DNA from: Kitasatospora purpeofusca
GTDB lineage: Bacteria > Actinomycetota > Actinomycetes > Streptomycetales > Streptomycetaceae
Assembly: GCF_000718025.1 (NCBI RefSeq)
Contig: NZ_JODS01000020.1
Coordinates: 124,001-188,000 of the forward strand
Length of the DNA stretch: 64,000 nt
Reading direction: 5' to 3'
Part shown: positions 53,120 through 61,309 of the stretch, one piece after another
Numbering within the stretch: position 1 is the first letter of the stretch
Layout: each line of letters opens with the position of its first letter
Translations under genes and position numbers: made by a program
Notes under the pieces: model-generated
The model's database searches: none
What the model was told of the DNA's origin: nothing
The model's input: only the letters and a program-made list of their open reading frames with translations

Positions 53120-54304
53120 GTGAAGATCGGCATCGTCTGCCCGTACGACTGGGACGTCCCCGGTGGCGTGCAGTTCCACATCCGGGACCTCGCCGAGCAC
53201 CTGATCGGCCTGGGCCACGCGGTGTCGGTGCTGGCGCCGGCCGAGGACGACGAGGCGCTGCCGCCGTACGTGGTCTCGGCGGGGCGGGCGGTGGCGGTGC
53301 CGTACAACGGTTCGGTGGCGCGGCTCAGTTTCGGGATCCTGTCGGCGGCCCGGGTGCGGCGGTGGCTGCACGACGGGCGGTTCGACATCCTGCACGTGCA
53401 CGAGCCGGCCTCGCCGAGCCTGTCGATGCTGGCGGCCTGGTCGGCCTCGGGGCCGATGGTGGGCACCTTCCACACCTCGAACCCGCGCTCGCGGGCGATG
53501 ATCGCGGCCTCGCCGATCCTCCAGCCGGGTCTGGAGAAGATGCGGGCCCGGATCGCGGTGAGCGAGTACGCGCGGCGCACCCTGGTGGAGCACCTGGGCG
53601 GGGACGCGGTGGTGATCCCCAACGGCGTGGACGTGGGCTTCTTCGCGGAGGCCGAGCCGGACGCGCGCTGGACCGGCGGGGCGGCCGACGGCGGGCCGGG
53701 GACGATCGGCTTCATCGGGCGGATCAACGAGCCGCGCAAGGGGCTGCCGACGCTGCTGGCGGCGCTGCCGCGGATCCTGGCGGAGCGGCCCGGGGTGCGG
53801 CTGCTGGTCGCGGGCAAGGGCGACGAGGAGGAGGCGGTCGCCGGGCTGGCGCCGGAGGTCCGCGCGCAGGTGGAGTTCCTCGGCATGGTGAGCGACCGGG
53901 ACAAGGCCCGGCTGCTGCGCAGCGTGGACCTGTACGTGGCGCCCAACACCGGCGGCGAGAGCTTCGGGATCATCCTGGTCGAGGCGATGTCGGCGGGCGC
54001 GCCGGTGCTGGCGAGCGACCTGGACGCGTTCAAGCAGGTGCTGGACGGCGGGGACGCGGGCGAGCTGTTCCCGGTGGAGGACGCGGACGCGCTGGCGCGG
54101 ACGGCGCTGCGGCTGCTGGGGGACCCGGGGCGGCTGGAGGAGCTGCGGAAGGCGGCGTCGCGGCATGTGCGCCGGTTCGACTGGTCGACCGTGGGCGCGG
54201 ACATCCTGGCCGTCTACGAGACGGTGACGGCGGGCGCGGCGGCGGTGGTCGAGGAGGACGAGCGCAGCGGCCGGCGGGGCCGGTTCGGGCTGGCCCGGGA
54301 CTGA
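53120..54304 (+). CDS. pimA: GDP-mannose:phosphatidylinositol alpha-mannosyltransferase
   Basis: GT4 glycosyltransferase of 394 aa that starts PIM synthesis on the inner membrane face. The N-terminal MKIGIVCPYDWDVPGGVQFH with its GGVQ loop is the PimA signature. The C-terminal nucleotide-sugar half has FIGRINEPRKGL, LLVAGKGDEEEA and APNTGGESFGIILVEAMSAG (E-x7-E). AGGAGACCC precedes GTG 53120. Third gene of the PIM operon. Confidence 0.92.
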   Translation: MKIGIVCPYDWDVPGGVQFHIRDLAEHLIGLGHAVSVLAPAEDDEALPPYVVSAGRAVAVPYNGSVARLSFGILSAARVRRWLHDGRFDILHVHEPASPSLSMLAAWSASGPMVGTFHTSNPRSRAMIAASPILQPGLEKMRARIAVSEYARRTLVEHLGGDAVVIPNGVDVGFFAEAEPDARWTGGAADGGPGTIGFIGRINEPRKGLPTLLAALPRILAERPGVRLLVAGKGDEEEAVAGLAPEVRAQVEFLGMVSDRDKARLLRSVDLYVAPNTGGESFGIILVEAMSAGAPVLASDLDAFKQVLDGGDAGELFPVEDADALARTALRLLGDPGRLEELRKAASRHVRRFDWSTVGADILAVYETVTAGAAAVVEEDERSGRRGRFGLARD

Positions 54305-54409
54305 GCCGGCGGCGGGGCGCGGATAGGGTCGGACGGTTGTCGCGTCGGATGTCCGGTGCGACGTCCGACGTCCTGTCCGCTGTCCCGACCGTGCCTCCGG
54401 AGGCCCCCG

Positions 54410-54778
54410 ATGCCGCAGATCTCCGTCGACTACTCGCCGAGCCTGGCCGGCTCCTTCGACCGCCGTGAGCTGGGGGTGGCGATCAACCGGCTCGCGGTGG
54501 AGACCATCGGCGCGAAGCCGGAGGGCTGCAAGACGGTCTTCCGGCAGACCGATCCGGAGGTCGTGGTGGGCTTCGGTGAGCGGGCCGAGGCCCAGCTGTT
54601 CGTGCAGTTCCAGATCTTCCCGGGGCGGACCCCGGAGGCGAAGGCGGCGCTCACCGAGGCGGTGCTGGCGCTGCTGGCCGAGCGGGTGGCGCCGGCGCCG
54701 GGGGAGCGGCTGCAGCTCGCGGTGGACGTGCGCGACATCGACCGCGAGGCGTACCGGAACACGGCGGTCGAGGGGTGA
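54410..54778 (+). CDS. Tautomerase-superfamily protein (CHMI type)
   Basis: A 122-aa protein resembling 5-carboxymethyl-2-hydroxymuconate delta-isomerase. Removal of the first Met exposes Pro (MPQISVDYS), the catalytic base of the superfamily. FVQFQIFPGRTPEAKAAL and QLAVDVRDIDREAY follow the family pattern. ATG 54410 is preceded by GGAGG. No aromatic catabolism genes are near, so the substrate is unknown. Confidence 0.85.
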   Translation: MPQISVDYSPSLAGSFDRRELGVAINRLAVETIGAKPEGCKTVFRQTDPEVVVGFGERAEAQLFVQFQIFPGRTPEAKAALTEAVLALLAERVAPAPGERLQLAVDVRDIDREAYRNTAVEG

Positions 54779-54807
54779 ACCGGAGACACCCGGTAGCGTA
54801 GCGCCCC

Positions 54808-55353
54808 GTGACTACGTGGATCTGGGCCGGCGTGGCCGTGGTGCTGTTCGGCATGTACCTGAGTTGGACGGCCGGGAGGCTGGACCGGCTGCACGCCCGG
54901 ATCGACGCCGCCCGGGCGGCGCTGGACGCGCAGCTGGTCCGCCGGGCGTCGGTGGCGATGGAGCTGGCGACGTCCTCGCTGCTGGACCCGGCGGCCTCGC
55001 TGCTGCTGCTGGACGCGGCGCACGCGGCCCGGCAGGCGGAGGACGAGCAGCGCGAGGTGGCCGAGAGCCAGCTGAGCCTGGCGCTGCGGGCGGTGTTCGC
55101 GGAGCCGGAGCAGGTGGCGGTGCTGGTGGCCGAGCAGGGCGGCGAGGAGGCGGTGCGGGACCTGACGGCGGCGGTGCGGCGGGTGCCGATGGCGCGGCGG
55201 TTCCACAACGACGCGGTGCGGGCGGCGCGGGCGGTGCGGGAGCACCGGCTGGTGCGGTACTTCCGGCTGGCGGGCCGGGCGCCGTTCCCGATGGCGTTCG
55301 AGATGGACGACGCGCCGCCGTCGGCGCTCACTCCGGAGGGCGCGCCGGCGTAG
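54808..55353 (+). CDS. LemA-like membrane-anchored protein
   Basis: A 181-aa protein. One N-terminal membrane helix (about 3-20, WIWAGVAVVLFGMYLSW) precedes a helical domain with LemA traits: RIDAARAALDAQLVRRASVA near the start and RFHNDAVRAARAVREHRLV then FPMAFEMDD near the end. There is no Shine-Dalgarno. TAGCGT at 54794-54799 is 8 nt before GTG 54808, which fits a leaderless mRNA. Function unknown. Confidence 0.78.
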   Translation: MTTWIWAGVAVVLFGMYLSWTAGRLDRLHARIDAARAALDAQLVRRASVAMELATSSLLDPAASLLLLDAAHAARQAEDEQREVAESQLSLALRAVFAEPEQVAVLVAEQGGEEAVRDLTAAVRRVPMARRFHNDAVRAARAVREHRLVRYFRLAGRAPFPMAFEMDDAPPSALTPEGAPA

Positions 55354-55565
55354 GTGCGTGGGCGCGGGGCGCGCGGCGGGGACCGGACGGGGCAAGTCCG
55401 GCACGGCCGGGTGGGGTGTGTCTCACCCGCTGCGGCGGGTGGGTCCGGATCCGGCCTGTTTGTCGTATCCCGTCACCCACGCTGGACTTGGTGGCGCATG
55501 GAGGGGCCGTTTCTTCCGCCTACCATAGGGCGATAGCACTGGTTCATCTTCGAGTGAGGTCTCAC

Positions 55566-56477
55566 GTGTCCACCACCCCCACCACCGCAGACCAGCCGCA
55601 GATCGGTACCGCCCGGGTCAAGCGCGGCATGGCCGAGCAGCTCAAGGGCGGTGTGATCATGGATGTGGTCAACGCCGAGCAGGCGAAGATCGCCGAGGAC
55701 GCCGGCGCTGTGGCCGTCATGGCCCTGGAGCGCGTGCCGGCCGACATCCGCAAGGACGGCGGCGTGGCCCGCATGTCGGACCCGAACATGATCGAGGAGA
55801 TCATCGCCGCGGTCTCGATCCCGGTCATGGCGAAGTCCCGGATCGGCCACTTCGTCGAGGCCCAGGTCCTCCAGTCGCTGGGTGTCGACTACATCGACGA
55901 GTCCGAGGTGCTGACCCCGGCCGACGAGGTCAACCACTCCGACAAGTTCGCGTTCACCACGCCCTTCGTCTGCGGTGCCACCAACCTGGGCGAGGCGCTG
56001 CGCCGCATCGCCGAGGGTGCGGCCATGATCCGCTCCAAGGGCGAGGCCGGTACCGGCAACGTCGTCGAGGCGGTCCGCCACCTGCGCCAGATCAAGAACG
56101 AGATCGCCAAGCTGCGCGGCTTCGACAACAACGAGCTGTACGCCGCCGCCAAGGAGCTCCGCGCCCCGTACGAGCTGGTCAAGGAGGTCGCCGAGCTGGG
56201 CAAGCTGCCGGTCGTGCTGTTCTCCGCCGGTGGTGTGGCCACCCCGGCCGACGCCGCGCTGATGCGCCAGCTGGGTGCCGAGGGCGTCTTCGTCGGCTCG
56301 GGCATCTTCAAGTCGGGCGACCCGGCGAAGCGTGCCGCCGCGATCGTCAAGGCCACCACCTTCTTCGACGACCCGAAGATCATCGCCGACGCCTCCCGCA
56401 ACCTGGGCGAGGCCATGGTCGGCATCAACTGCGACACCCTGCCGGAGACCGAGCGCTACGCCAACCGCGGCTGGTAA
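55566..56477 (+). CDS. pdxS: Pyridoxal 5'-phosphate synthase, PdxS subunit
   Basis: Builds PLP from ribose 5-phosphate, glyceraldehyde 3-phosphate and ammonia from PdxT. The protein has 303 aa, a (beta/alpha)8 barrel: GGVIMDVVNAEQAKIAEDAG, VMALERVPADIRKDGG, and VMAKSRIGHFVEAQVLQ with the catalytic Lys. The phosphate loop is GTGNVVEAVRHLR. GTG 55566 follows GAGGTCTC. The 89-bp gap to pdxT contains a hairpin. Confidence 0.96.
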   Translation: MSTTPTTADQPQIGTARVKRGMAEQLKGGVIMDVVNAEQAKIAEDAGAVAVMALERVPADIRKDGGVARMSDPNMIEEIIAAVSIPVMAKSRIGHFVEAQVLQSLGVDYIDESEVLTPADEVNHSDKFAFTTPFVCGATNLGEALRRIAEGAAMIRSKGEAGTGNVVEAVRHLRQIKNEIAKLRGFDNNELYAAAKELRAPYELVKEVAELGKLPVVLFSAGGVATPADAALMRQLGAEGVFVGSGIFKSGDPAKRAAAIVKATTFFDDPKIIADASRNLGEAMVGINCDTLPETERYANRGW

Positions 56478-56488
56478 TACGCCTCCCA

Positions 56489-56527
56489 CGGCCCGCCGCA
56501 CGGTGTGATCATCGGCGCGGCGGGCCG
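56489..56527 (+). terminator. Hairpin between pdxS and pdxT
   Basis: CGGCCCGCCGC pairs with GCGGCGGGCCG around a 17-nt loop, 12 bp after pdxS. It may lower read-through into pdxT, giving more PdxS than PdxT, or terminate partially. Confidence 0.5.
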
Positions 56528-56565
56528 CTGCGCGTCGTCCGTTCGAGAGTCAAGAGGTACGAGAA

Positions 56566-57183
56566 GTGTCCACTCCAGTCATCGGCGTCCTCGCCCTGCA
56601 GGGCGACGTCCGTGAGCACCTGATCGCGCTGGCCGAGGCCGACGCGCTGGCCCGTCCGGTCCGCCGGGTGGAGGAGCTGGCCGAGGTCGACGCGCTGGTG
56701 ATCCCCGGCGGGGAGTCCACCACGATGTCCAAGCTGGCGCTGCTGTTCGGCGTGATGGGCCCGCTGCGCGAGCGGGTGGCGGCCGGGATGCCGGTGTACG
56801 GGACCTGCGCCGGCATGATCATGCTGGCCGACAAGATCCTGGACGGGCGCGAGGACCAGGAGACGGTGGGCGGGATCGACATGACCGTGCGCCGCAACGC
56901 CTTCGGCCGCCAGAACGAGTCCTTCGAGTCGGGCGTCGCCTTCGAGGGTCTGGACGAGGCGCCGGTGCACGGCGTCTTCATCCGCGCCCCGTGGGTGGAG
57001 GCGGTCGGCGCGGGTGTCCAGGTGCTGGCCGAGCTGCCGGCCGCCGACGGGCCGGACAGCCGGATCGTCGCGGTGCGCCAGGGCAACCTGCTGGCCACCT
57101 CGTTCCACCCCGAGCTCACCGGCGACCACCGGGTGCACGCCTACTTCGTGCGGATGGTCGAGGAGCACCTCGCCGCCGCGTGA
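56566..57183 (+). CDS. pdxT: Pyridoxal 5'-phosphate synthase, glutaminase subunit PdxT
   Basis: Class I glutamine amidotransferase that feeds ammonia to PdxS. The protein has 205 aa. GVLALQGDVREHLIAL at the start, PGGESTTMSKL, catalytic Cys81 in GTCAGMIML, and SFHPELTGDHRVH with the His/Glu pair. GTG 56566 has AAGAGG about 14 nt upstream. Confidence 0.96.
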   Translation: MSTPVIGVLALQGDVREHLIALAEADALARPVRRVEELAEVDALVIPGGESTTMSKLALLFGVMGPLRERVAAGMPVYGTCAGMIMLADKILDGREDQETVGGIDMTVRRNAFGRQNESFESGVAFEGLDEAPVHGVFIRAPWVEAVGAGVQVLAELPAADGPDSRIVAVRQGNLLATSFHPELTGDHRVHAYFVRMVEEHLAAA

Positions 57184-57275
57184 CGGTGCGCGAACGACCG
57201 TGTGCGGGCGAGGACCGACCGCACCGGTAAGATCTCATCTGTTCATTTCCCATTGGCGACGTAAAGGAGCTGGCG

Positions 57276-58034
57276 ATGTCCGGCCACTCTAAGTGGGCTA
57301 CCACCAAGCACAAGAAGGCCGTGATCGACGCCAAGCGCGGCAAGCTCTTCGCCAAGATGATCAAGAACATCGAGGTGGCGGCGCGCACCGGCGGTCCCGA
57401 CGTGGGCGGCAACCCGACCCTCTACGACGCCATCCAGAAGGCGAAGAAGAGCTCGGTCCCGATCGACAACATCAACCGCGCCGTCAAGCGCGGTGGCGGT
57501 CTGGAGGCCGGCGGCGCCGACTACCAGACCATCATGTACGAGGGCTACGGCCCGAACGGTGTCGCGGTGCTCATCGAGTGCCTCACCGACAACCGCAACC
57601 GTGCCGCCTCCGACGTGCGCGTGGCGATGACCCGCAACGGCGGCTCGATGGCCGACCCGGGCTCGGTCTCGTACCTGTTCACCCGCAAGGGCGTCGTGAT
57701 CGTCCCCAAGGCCGACGGCGTGGACGAGGACAAGCTCTTCGAGGTCGTGCTCGACCAGGAGCCCGAGGAGATCAACGACCTCGGCGACTCCTTCGAGATC
57801 GTGTCCGAGGCATCCAAGATGGTCGCGGTCCGCACCGCCCTGGTGGACGCCGGTGTCGACTACGACTCGGCCGAGGCCAACTTCCTGCCGAGCATGCAGG
57901 TCGAGCTGGACGTCGACGGCGCCCGCAAGATCCTGAAGCTGATCGACGCCCTGGAGGACAGCGACGACGTGCAGAACGTCTTCGCCAACTTCGACATCAG
58001 CGACGAGGTCGGTGCGCAGCTCGACTCCGAGTGA
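57276..58034 (+). CDS. YebC/PmpR-family protein
   Basis: A 252-aa protein of the universally conserved YebC family: MSGHSKWATTKHKKAVIDAK at the start, then GGPDVGGNPTL and YEGYGPNGVAVLIECLTDNRNR. Members act as transcription regulators or help ribosomes through Pro-rich stretches. AAAGGAGC precedes ATG 57276. TAAGAT at 57228 may be its -10. Here it directly precedes ruvCAB, a common arrangement. Confidence 0.93.
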   Translation: MSGHSKWATTKHKKAVIDAKRGKLFAKMIKNIEVAARTGGPDVGGNPTLYDAIQKAKKSSVPIDNINRAVKRGGGLEAGGADYQTIMYEGYGPNGVAVLIECLTDNRNRAASDVRVAMTRNGGSMADPGSVSYLFTRKGVVIVPKADGVDEDKLFEVVLDQEPEEINDLGDSFEIVSEASKMVAVRTALVDAGVDYDSAEANFLPSMQVELDVDGARKILKLIDALEDSDDVQNVFANFDISDEVGAQLDSE

Positions 58035-58046
58035 TTGCGCCCCCTC

Positions 58047-58079
58047 CCGGCCCGGCGGTCCCCAGGACCGCCGGGCCGG
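58047..58079 (+). terminator. Terminator after yebC
   Basis: CCGGCCCGGCGGTCC, loop CCA, then its perfect 15-nt complement, 12 bp after the yebC stop. It separates yebC from ruvCAB. Confidence 0.8.
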
Positions 58080-58163
58080 TGTCGTCGGTGGCGCTGTCGG
58101 TGGTGGACGGTAGCCTTCGCAGGTCGGAGCACGTGCAAGGTCGGGACGGGAAAAGGGGGAGCC

Positions 58164-58718
58164 TTGGTTCGGGTGCTGGGGGTCGATCCGGGGCTGACCA
58201 GGTGCGGGATCGGCGTGGTCGAGGGCGCGCCGGGCCGGCCGCTGCGGATGCTCGGGGTGGGGGTGGTGCGCACCCCCGCGGAGGCGGAGATCGGGCCGCG
58301 GCTGCTGTTGGTCGAGCAGGGCATCGAGGCCTGGCTGGACGAGCACGAGCCGGAGCTGGTGGCCGTCGAGCGGGTCTTCGCCCAGCACAACGTCCGCACC
58401 GTGATGGGCACCGCGCAGGCCAGCGCGGTCGCGATGCTCTGCGCCACCCGGCGCGGCATACCGGTCACCCTGCACACCCCCAGTGAGGTCAAGGCCGCCG
58501 TCACCGGCTCCGGCCGGGCCGACAAGGCCCAGGTCACGGCGATGGTGCAGCGGCTGCTGCGGCTCGACGCGCCGCCGAAGCCGGCCGACGCCGCCGACGC
58601 GCTGGCGCTGGCCATCTGCCACATCTGGCGCGGCGGCGCCACCAACCGCCTGGAGGCCGCGATCAAGGCGGCCGCCCGCACCACCCCCTCGCCCGGCCCG
58701 AAAGGAACCCTCCGATGA
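58164..58718 (+). CDS. ruvC: Crossover junction endodeoxyribonuclease RuvC
   Basis: Holliday junction resolvase, about 184 aa. RVLGVDPGLTRCGIGVVEG carries the first catalytic Asp, VAVERVFAQHNVRTVMG the Glu, and PPKPADAADALALAICH the final Asp pair. I place the start at TTG 58164 after AAGGGGGA; a GTG at 58173 would trim three residues. A longer in-frame extension upstream is Arg/Pro-rich and unlikely. Overlaps ruvA by 4 bp. Confidence 0.94.
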   Translation: MVRVLGVDPGLTRCGIGVVEGAPGRPLRMLGVGVVRTPAEAEIGPRLLLVEQGIEAWLDEHEPELVAVERVFAQHNVRTVMGTAQASAVAMLCATRRGIPVTLHTPSEVKAAVTGSGRADKAQVTAMVQRLLRLDAPPKPADAADALALAICHIWRGGATNRLEAAIKAAARTTPSPGPKGTLR

Positions 58719-59326
58719 TCGCCTTCGTGCAAGGACCCGTGGCGGCGATCTCCGCCGGCCTCGCGGTGGTGGAGGTCGGCGGTGTCGGCATGGCGGTGCA
58801 GTGCACGCCGGCCACCTTGGCCAGCCTGCGGCTGGGCGAGCCGGCCCGGCTGGCCACCTCGCTGGTGGTCCGGGAGGACTCGCTGACCCTGTTCGGCTTC
58901 GCGGACGACGACGAGCGCGCCGTCTTCGAGATCCTCCAGGCCGCGCCCGGCGTCGGCCCGAAGCTGGCGCAGGCCGTGCTCGGGGTGCACAGCCCGGACG
59001 CGCTGCGCGCCGCGGTGGCGAGCGGCGACGAGAAGGCGCTGGTGGCGGTGCCCGGCATCGGCAAGGCCAAGGCGGCCAAGCTGCTGCTGGAGTACAAGGA
59101 CAAGCTGGGCGCGCCGCACGGCGCGGTGCCGGCGCAGAAGCCGGTCGCGACCGGGCCGGCGCCCTGGGGCGAGCAGCTGCACTCCGCGCTGGTGGGTCTC
59201 GGCTACGCGCCCCGCGAGGCGGACGAGGCGGTCGCCGCCGTCACCCCGGAGGCGGAGGCCCAGTCGACGCCGGACGTCGGAGCGCTGCTGCGGCTCGCGC
59301 TGCGCGGCCTCAACCGTTCGCGCTGA
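58715..59326 (+). CDS. ruvA: Holliday junction DNA helicase subunit RuvA
   Basis: Four-way junction binding protein, 203 aa. OB domain at about 1-64 (VAAISAGLAVVEVGGVGMAV), two HhH motifs (PGVGPKLAQAVLG and VPGIGKAKAAKLLLE), and the C-terminal RuvB-contact domain (SALVGLGYAPREADEAVAAV). ATG 58715 overlaps the ruvC stop. AAAGGAACC is the ribosome site. Confidence 0.96.
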   Translation: MIAFVQGPVAAISAGLAVVEVGGVGMAVQCTPATLASLRLGEPARLATSLVVREDSLTLFGFADDDERAVFEILQAAPGVGPKLAQAVLGVHSPDALRAAVASGDEKALVAVPGIGKAKAAKLLLEYKDKLGAPHGAVPAQKPVATGPAPWGEQLHSALVGLGYAPREADEAVAAVTPEAEAQSTPDVGALLRLALRGLNRSR

Positions 59327-59378
59327 AGCCAGCTGACGACCCGTCACTTTGTCGACACCGATGTGGGAGCCCCCGCCG

Positions 59379-60470
59379 ATGAGCCCGTACGACTCCGAGC
59401 CCGCCGACCGGCTGGTGACCGCCGCCGCCGACGGTGAGGACCAGGCCGTCGAGGCGGCGCTGCGCCCCAAGCTCCTGGACGAGTTCATCGGCCAGGAGCG
59501 GGTGCGCGAGCAGCTGTCGCTGGTGCTCCAGGCGGCCCGCCGGCGCGGCTCCGCGCCCGACCACGTGCTGCTCAGCGGCCCGCCCGGGCTCGGCAAGACC
59601 ACCCTGTCGATGATCATCGCGGCCGAGCTGGGAGCCCCGATCCGGATCACCTCCGGGCCGGCGATCCAGCACGCGGGGGACCTCGCGGCGATCCTCTCCT
59701 CGCTCGCCGAGGGGGAGGTGCTCTTCCTCGACGAGATCCACCGGATGTCCCGGCCCGCCGAGGAGATGCTCTACATGGCGATGGAGGACTTCCGGGTCGA
59801 CGTGATCGTCGGCAAGGGGCCGGGCGCGACCGCCATCCCGCTGGAGCTGCCGCCGTTCACCCTGGTCGGCGCGACCACCCGGGCCGGTCTGCTGCCGCCG
59901 CCGCTGCGGGACCGGTTCGGCTTCACCGGCCACATGGAGTTCTACGCCCCGGCCGAGCTGCAGCGGGTGGTGCACCGCTCGGCGGCGCTGCTGGACGTGG
60001 AGATCGACCCGGCCGGCGCGGCCGAGATCGCTGGCCGCTCCCGGGGGACGCCGCGGATCGCCAACCGGCTGCTGCGCCGGGTCCGGGACTACGCGCAGGT
60101 GCGGCACGACGGCGTGGTGACCGCCGAGATCGCCGGCCGGGCGCTGGAGGTCTACGAGGTCGACGCCCGTGGTCTGGACCGGTTGGACCGCGCGGTGCTG
60201 GGCGCCCTGCTGAGGCTCTTCGGCGGCGGCCCGGTCGGGCTGTCCACCCTGGCGGTCGCGGTCGGCGAGGAGGCCGAGACGGTCGAGGAGGTCGCCGAGC
60301 CGTTCCTGGTCCGGGAGGGCCTGCTGGCCCGCACCCCGCGCGGGCGGATCGCCACCGCCGCGGCCTGGCAGCACCTGGGCCTCGTCCCGCCGGACCGGGC
60401 GGGCCGCGGCGCGGTGCCCGCCCAGCCCGAGCTCTTCGCCCCCGGCGGGCCCCGGAGCCCCGAGAACTGA
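59379..60470 (+). CDS. ruvB: Holliday junction branch migration ATPase RuvB
   Basis: Motor of RuvAB, about 363 aa. LRPKLLDEFIGQERVREQL, Walker A SGPPGLGKTTLSM, Walker B VLFLDEIHRM, sensor 1 VGATTRAGLL, Arg finger in PLRDRFGF, and the winged-helix C-terminus. ATG 59379 follows GGGAG; ATG 59361 and TTG 59349 are in-frame alternatives. Last gene of ruvCAB. Confidence 0.95.
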   Translation: MSPYDSEPADRLVTAAADGEDQAVEAALRPKLLDEFIGQERVREQLSLVLQAARRRGSAPDHVLLSGPPGLGKTTLSMIIAAELGAPIRITSGPAIQHAGDLAAILSSLAEGEVLFLDEIHRMSRPAEEMLYMAMEDFRVDVIVGKGPGATAIPLELPPFTLVGATTRAGLLPPPLRDRFGFTGHMEFYAPAELQRVVHRSAALLDVEIDPAGAAEIAGRSRGTPRIANRLLRRVRDYAQVRHDGVVTAEIAGRALEVYEVDARGLDRLDRAVLGALLRLFGGGPVGLSTLAVAVGEEAETVEEVAEPFLVREGLLARTPRGRIATAAAWQHLGLVPPDRAGRGAVPAQPELFAPGGPRSPEN

Positions 60471-60627
60471 GCGGGAACCCGGGCGGGAGGCCGAACGGGT
60501 GAGGGCGGAGCGTATGCGGAGCGTGTGCGCCCGCTGTCGGGGCAGGTGCGGGATCCGGGGGAGAAGTCCCGGGAAACTGTGCAGGCGGAGGCTCGCCACT
60601 TTCGGCGGCAGGATGCGATGCTTGGCG

Positions 60628-60657
60628 TTGTCCGATCAGTTCGGGGTCGCCTAGACT
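60628..60657 (+). promoter_or_regulatory. Candidate promoter of yajC-secDF
   Basis: TTGTCC (60628-60633), 18 nt, TAGACT (60652-60657): close to the vegetative consensus, 85 bp before yajC, in the gap after ruvB. Confidence 0.5.
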
Positions 60658-60741
60658 CCGCCGGACCGCCCCTCTCACCCGACGGGACGACCATTACCAC
60701 ACAGGCCGCCGGCCGGCGGCCCGTAAAGGACCCTGGCTGCA

Positions 60742-61164
60742 GTGAACCTCATCATCCTTCTCCTCCCGATCCTCGCGATCGTGCTCATGTTCCGGTCGCA
60801 GAAGAAGCGCCAGTCGCAGATGCAGCAGATGCAGACCGCGCTGGAGCCCGGGGCGGGAGTCCGGACCATCGGTGGTCTGTACGCGCGGGTGAAGGCGGTC
60901 AACGAGGAGACCGTCGAGCTGGAGATCGCGCCGGGCGTGGTCAGCCACTTCACCAAGAGTGCGATCGCGGCGGTCATGGACCCCGCGGACTACGACGCGA
61001 TCATCAACGGCCGCCCCGCCGAGGACGAGCCGGTCGACGCCGCGGACGCCGTGGACGCCGAGATCGAGCCGGTCGCGGCCGAGCCGCTGTCGTTCACCAA
61101 GGACGACGCCGCCAAGGGCGACGCGAAGGCCGAGGCCGAGGGCGGCGCTCCCGCGAGCAAGTAG
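60742..61164 (+). CDS. yajC: Preprotein translocase subunit YajC
   Basis: Accessory membrane subunit of Sec, 140 aa. One N-terminal helix (IILLLPILAIVLMFRSQKKR) is followed by the YajC core (ALEPGAGVRTIGGLYARVKA, ELEIAPGVVSHFTKSAI). An acidic Ala-rich tail (about 95-140) is an addition seen in actinobacteria. GTG 60742 after AAAGGA. Upstream of secD. Confidence 0.92.
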   Translation: MNLIILLLPILAIVLMFRSQKKRQSQMQQMQTALEPGAGVRTIGGLYARVKAVNEETVELEIAPGVVSHFTKSAIAAVMDPADYDAIINGRPAEDEPVDAADAVDAEIEPVAAEPLSFTKDDAAKGDAKAEAEGGAPASK

Positions 61165-61309
61165 TACGGCCGGGCAACCCGCCCGGTCGCGCGGCGCAAC
61201 GCCGCGAGCCCACAGGACTCAGGGCCGCAGTTCCGCCACACCCCGTCCAGCCACGAGCCGGGCGGGGTCCGGTGGGGGGAAGTGGCATGGACAGGGAGAA
61301 ACGAGCAAG

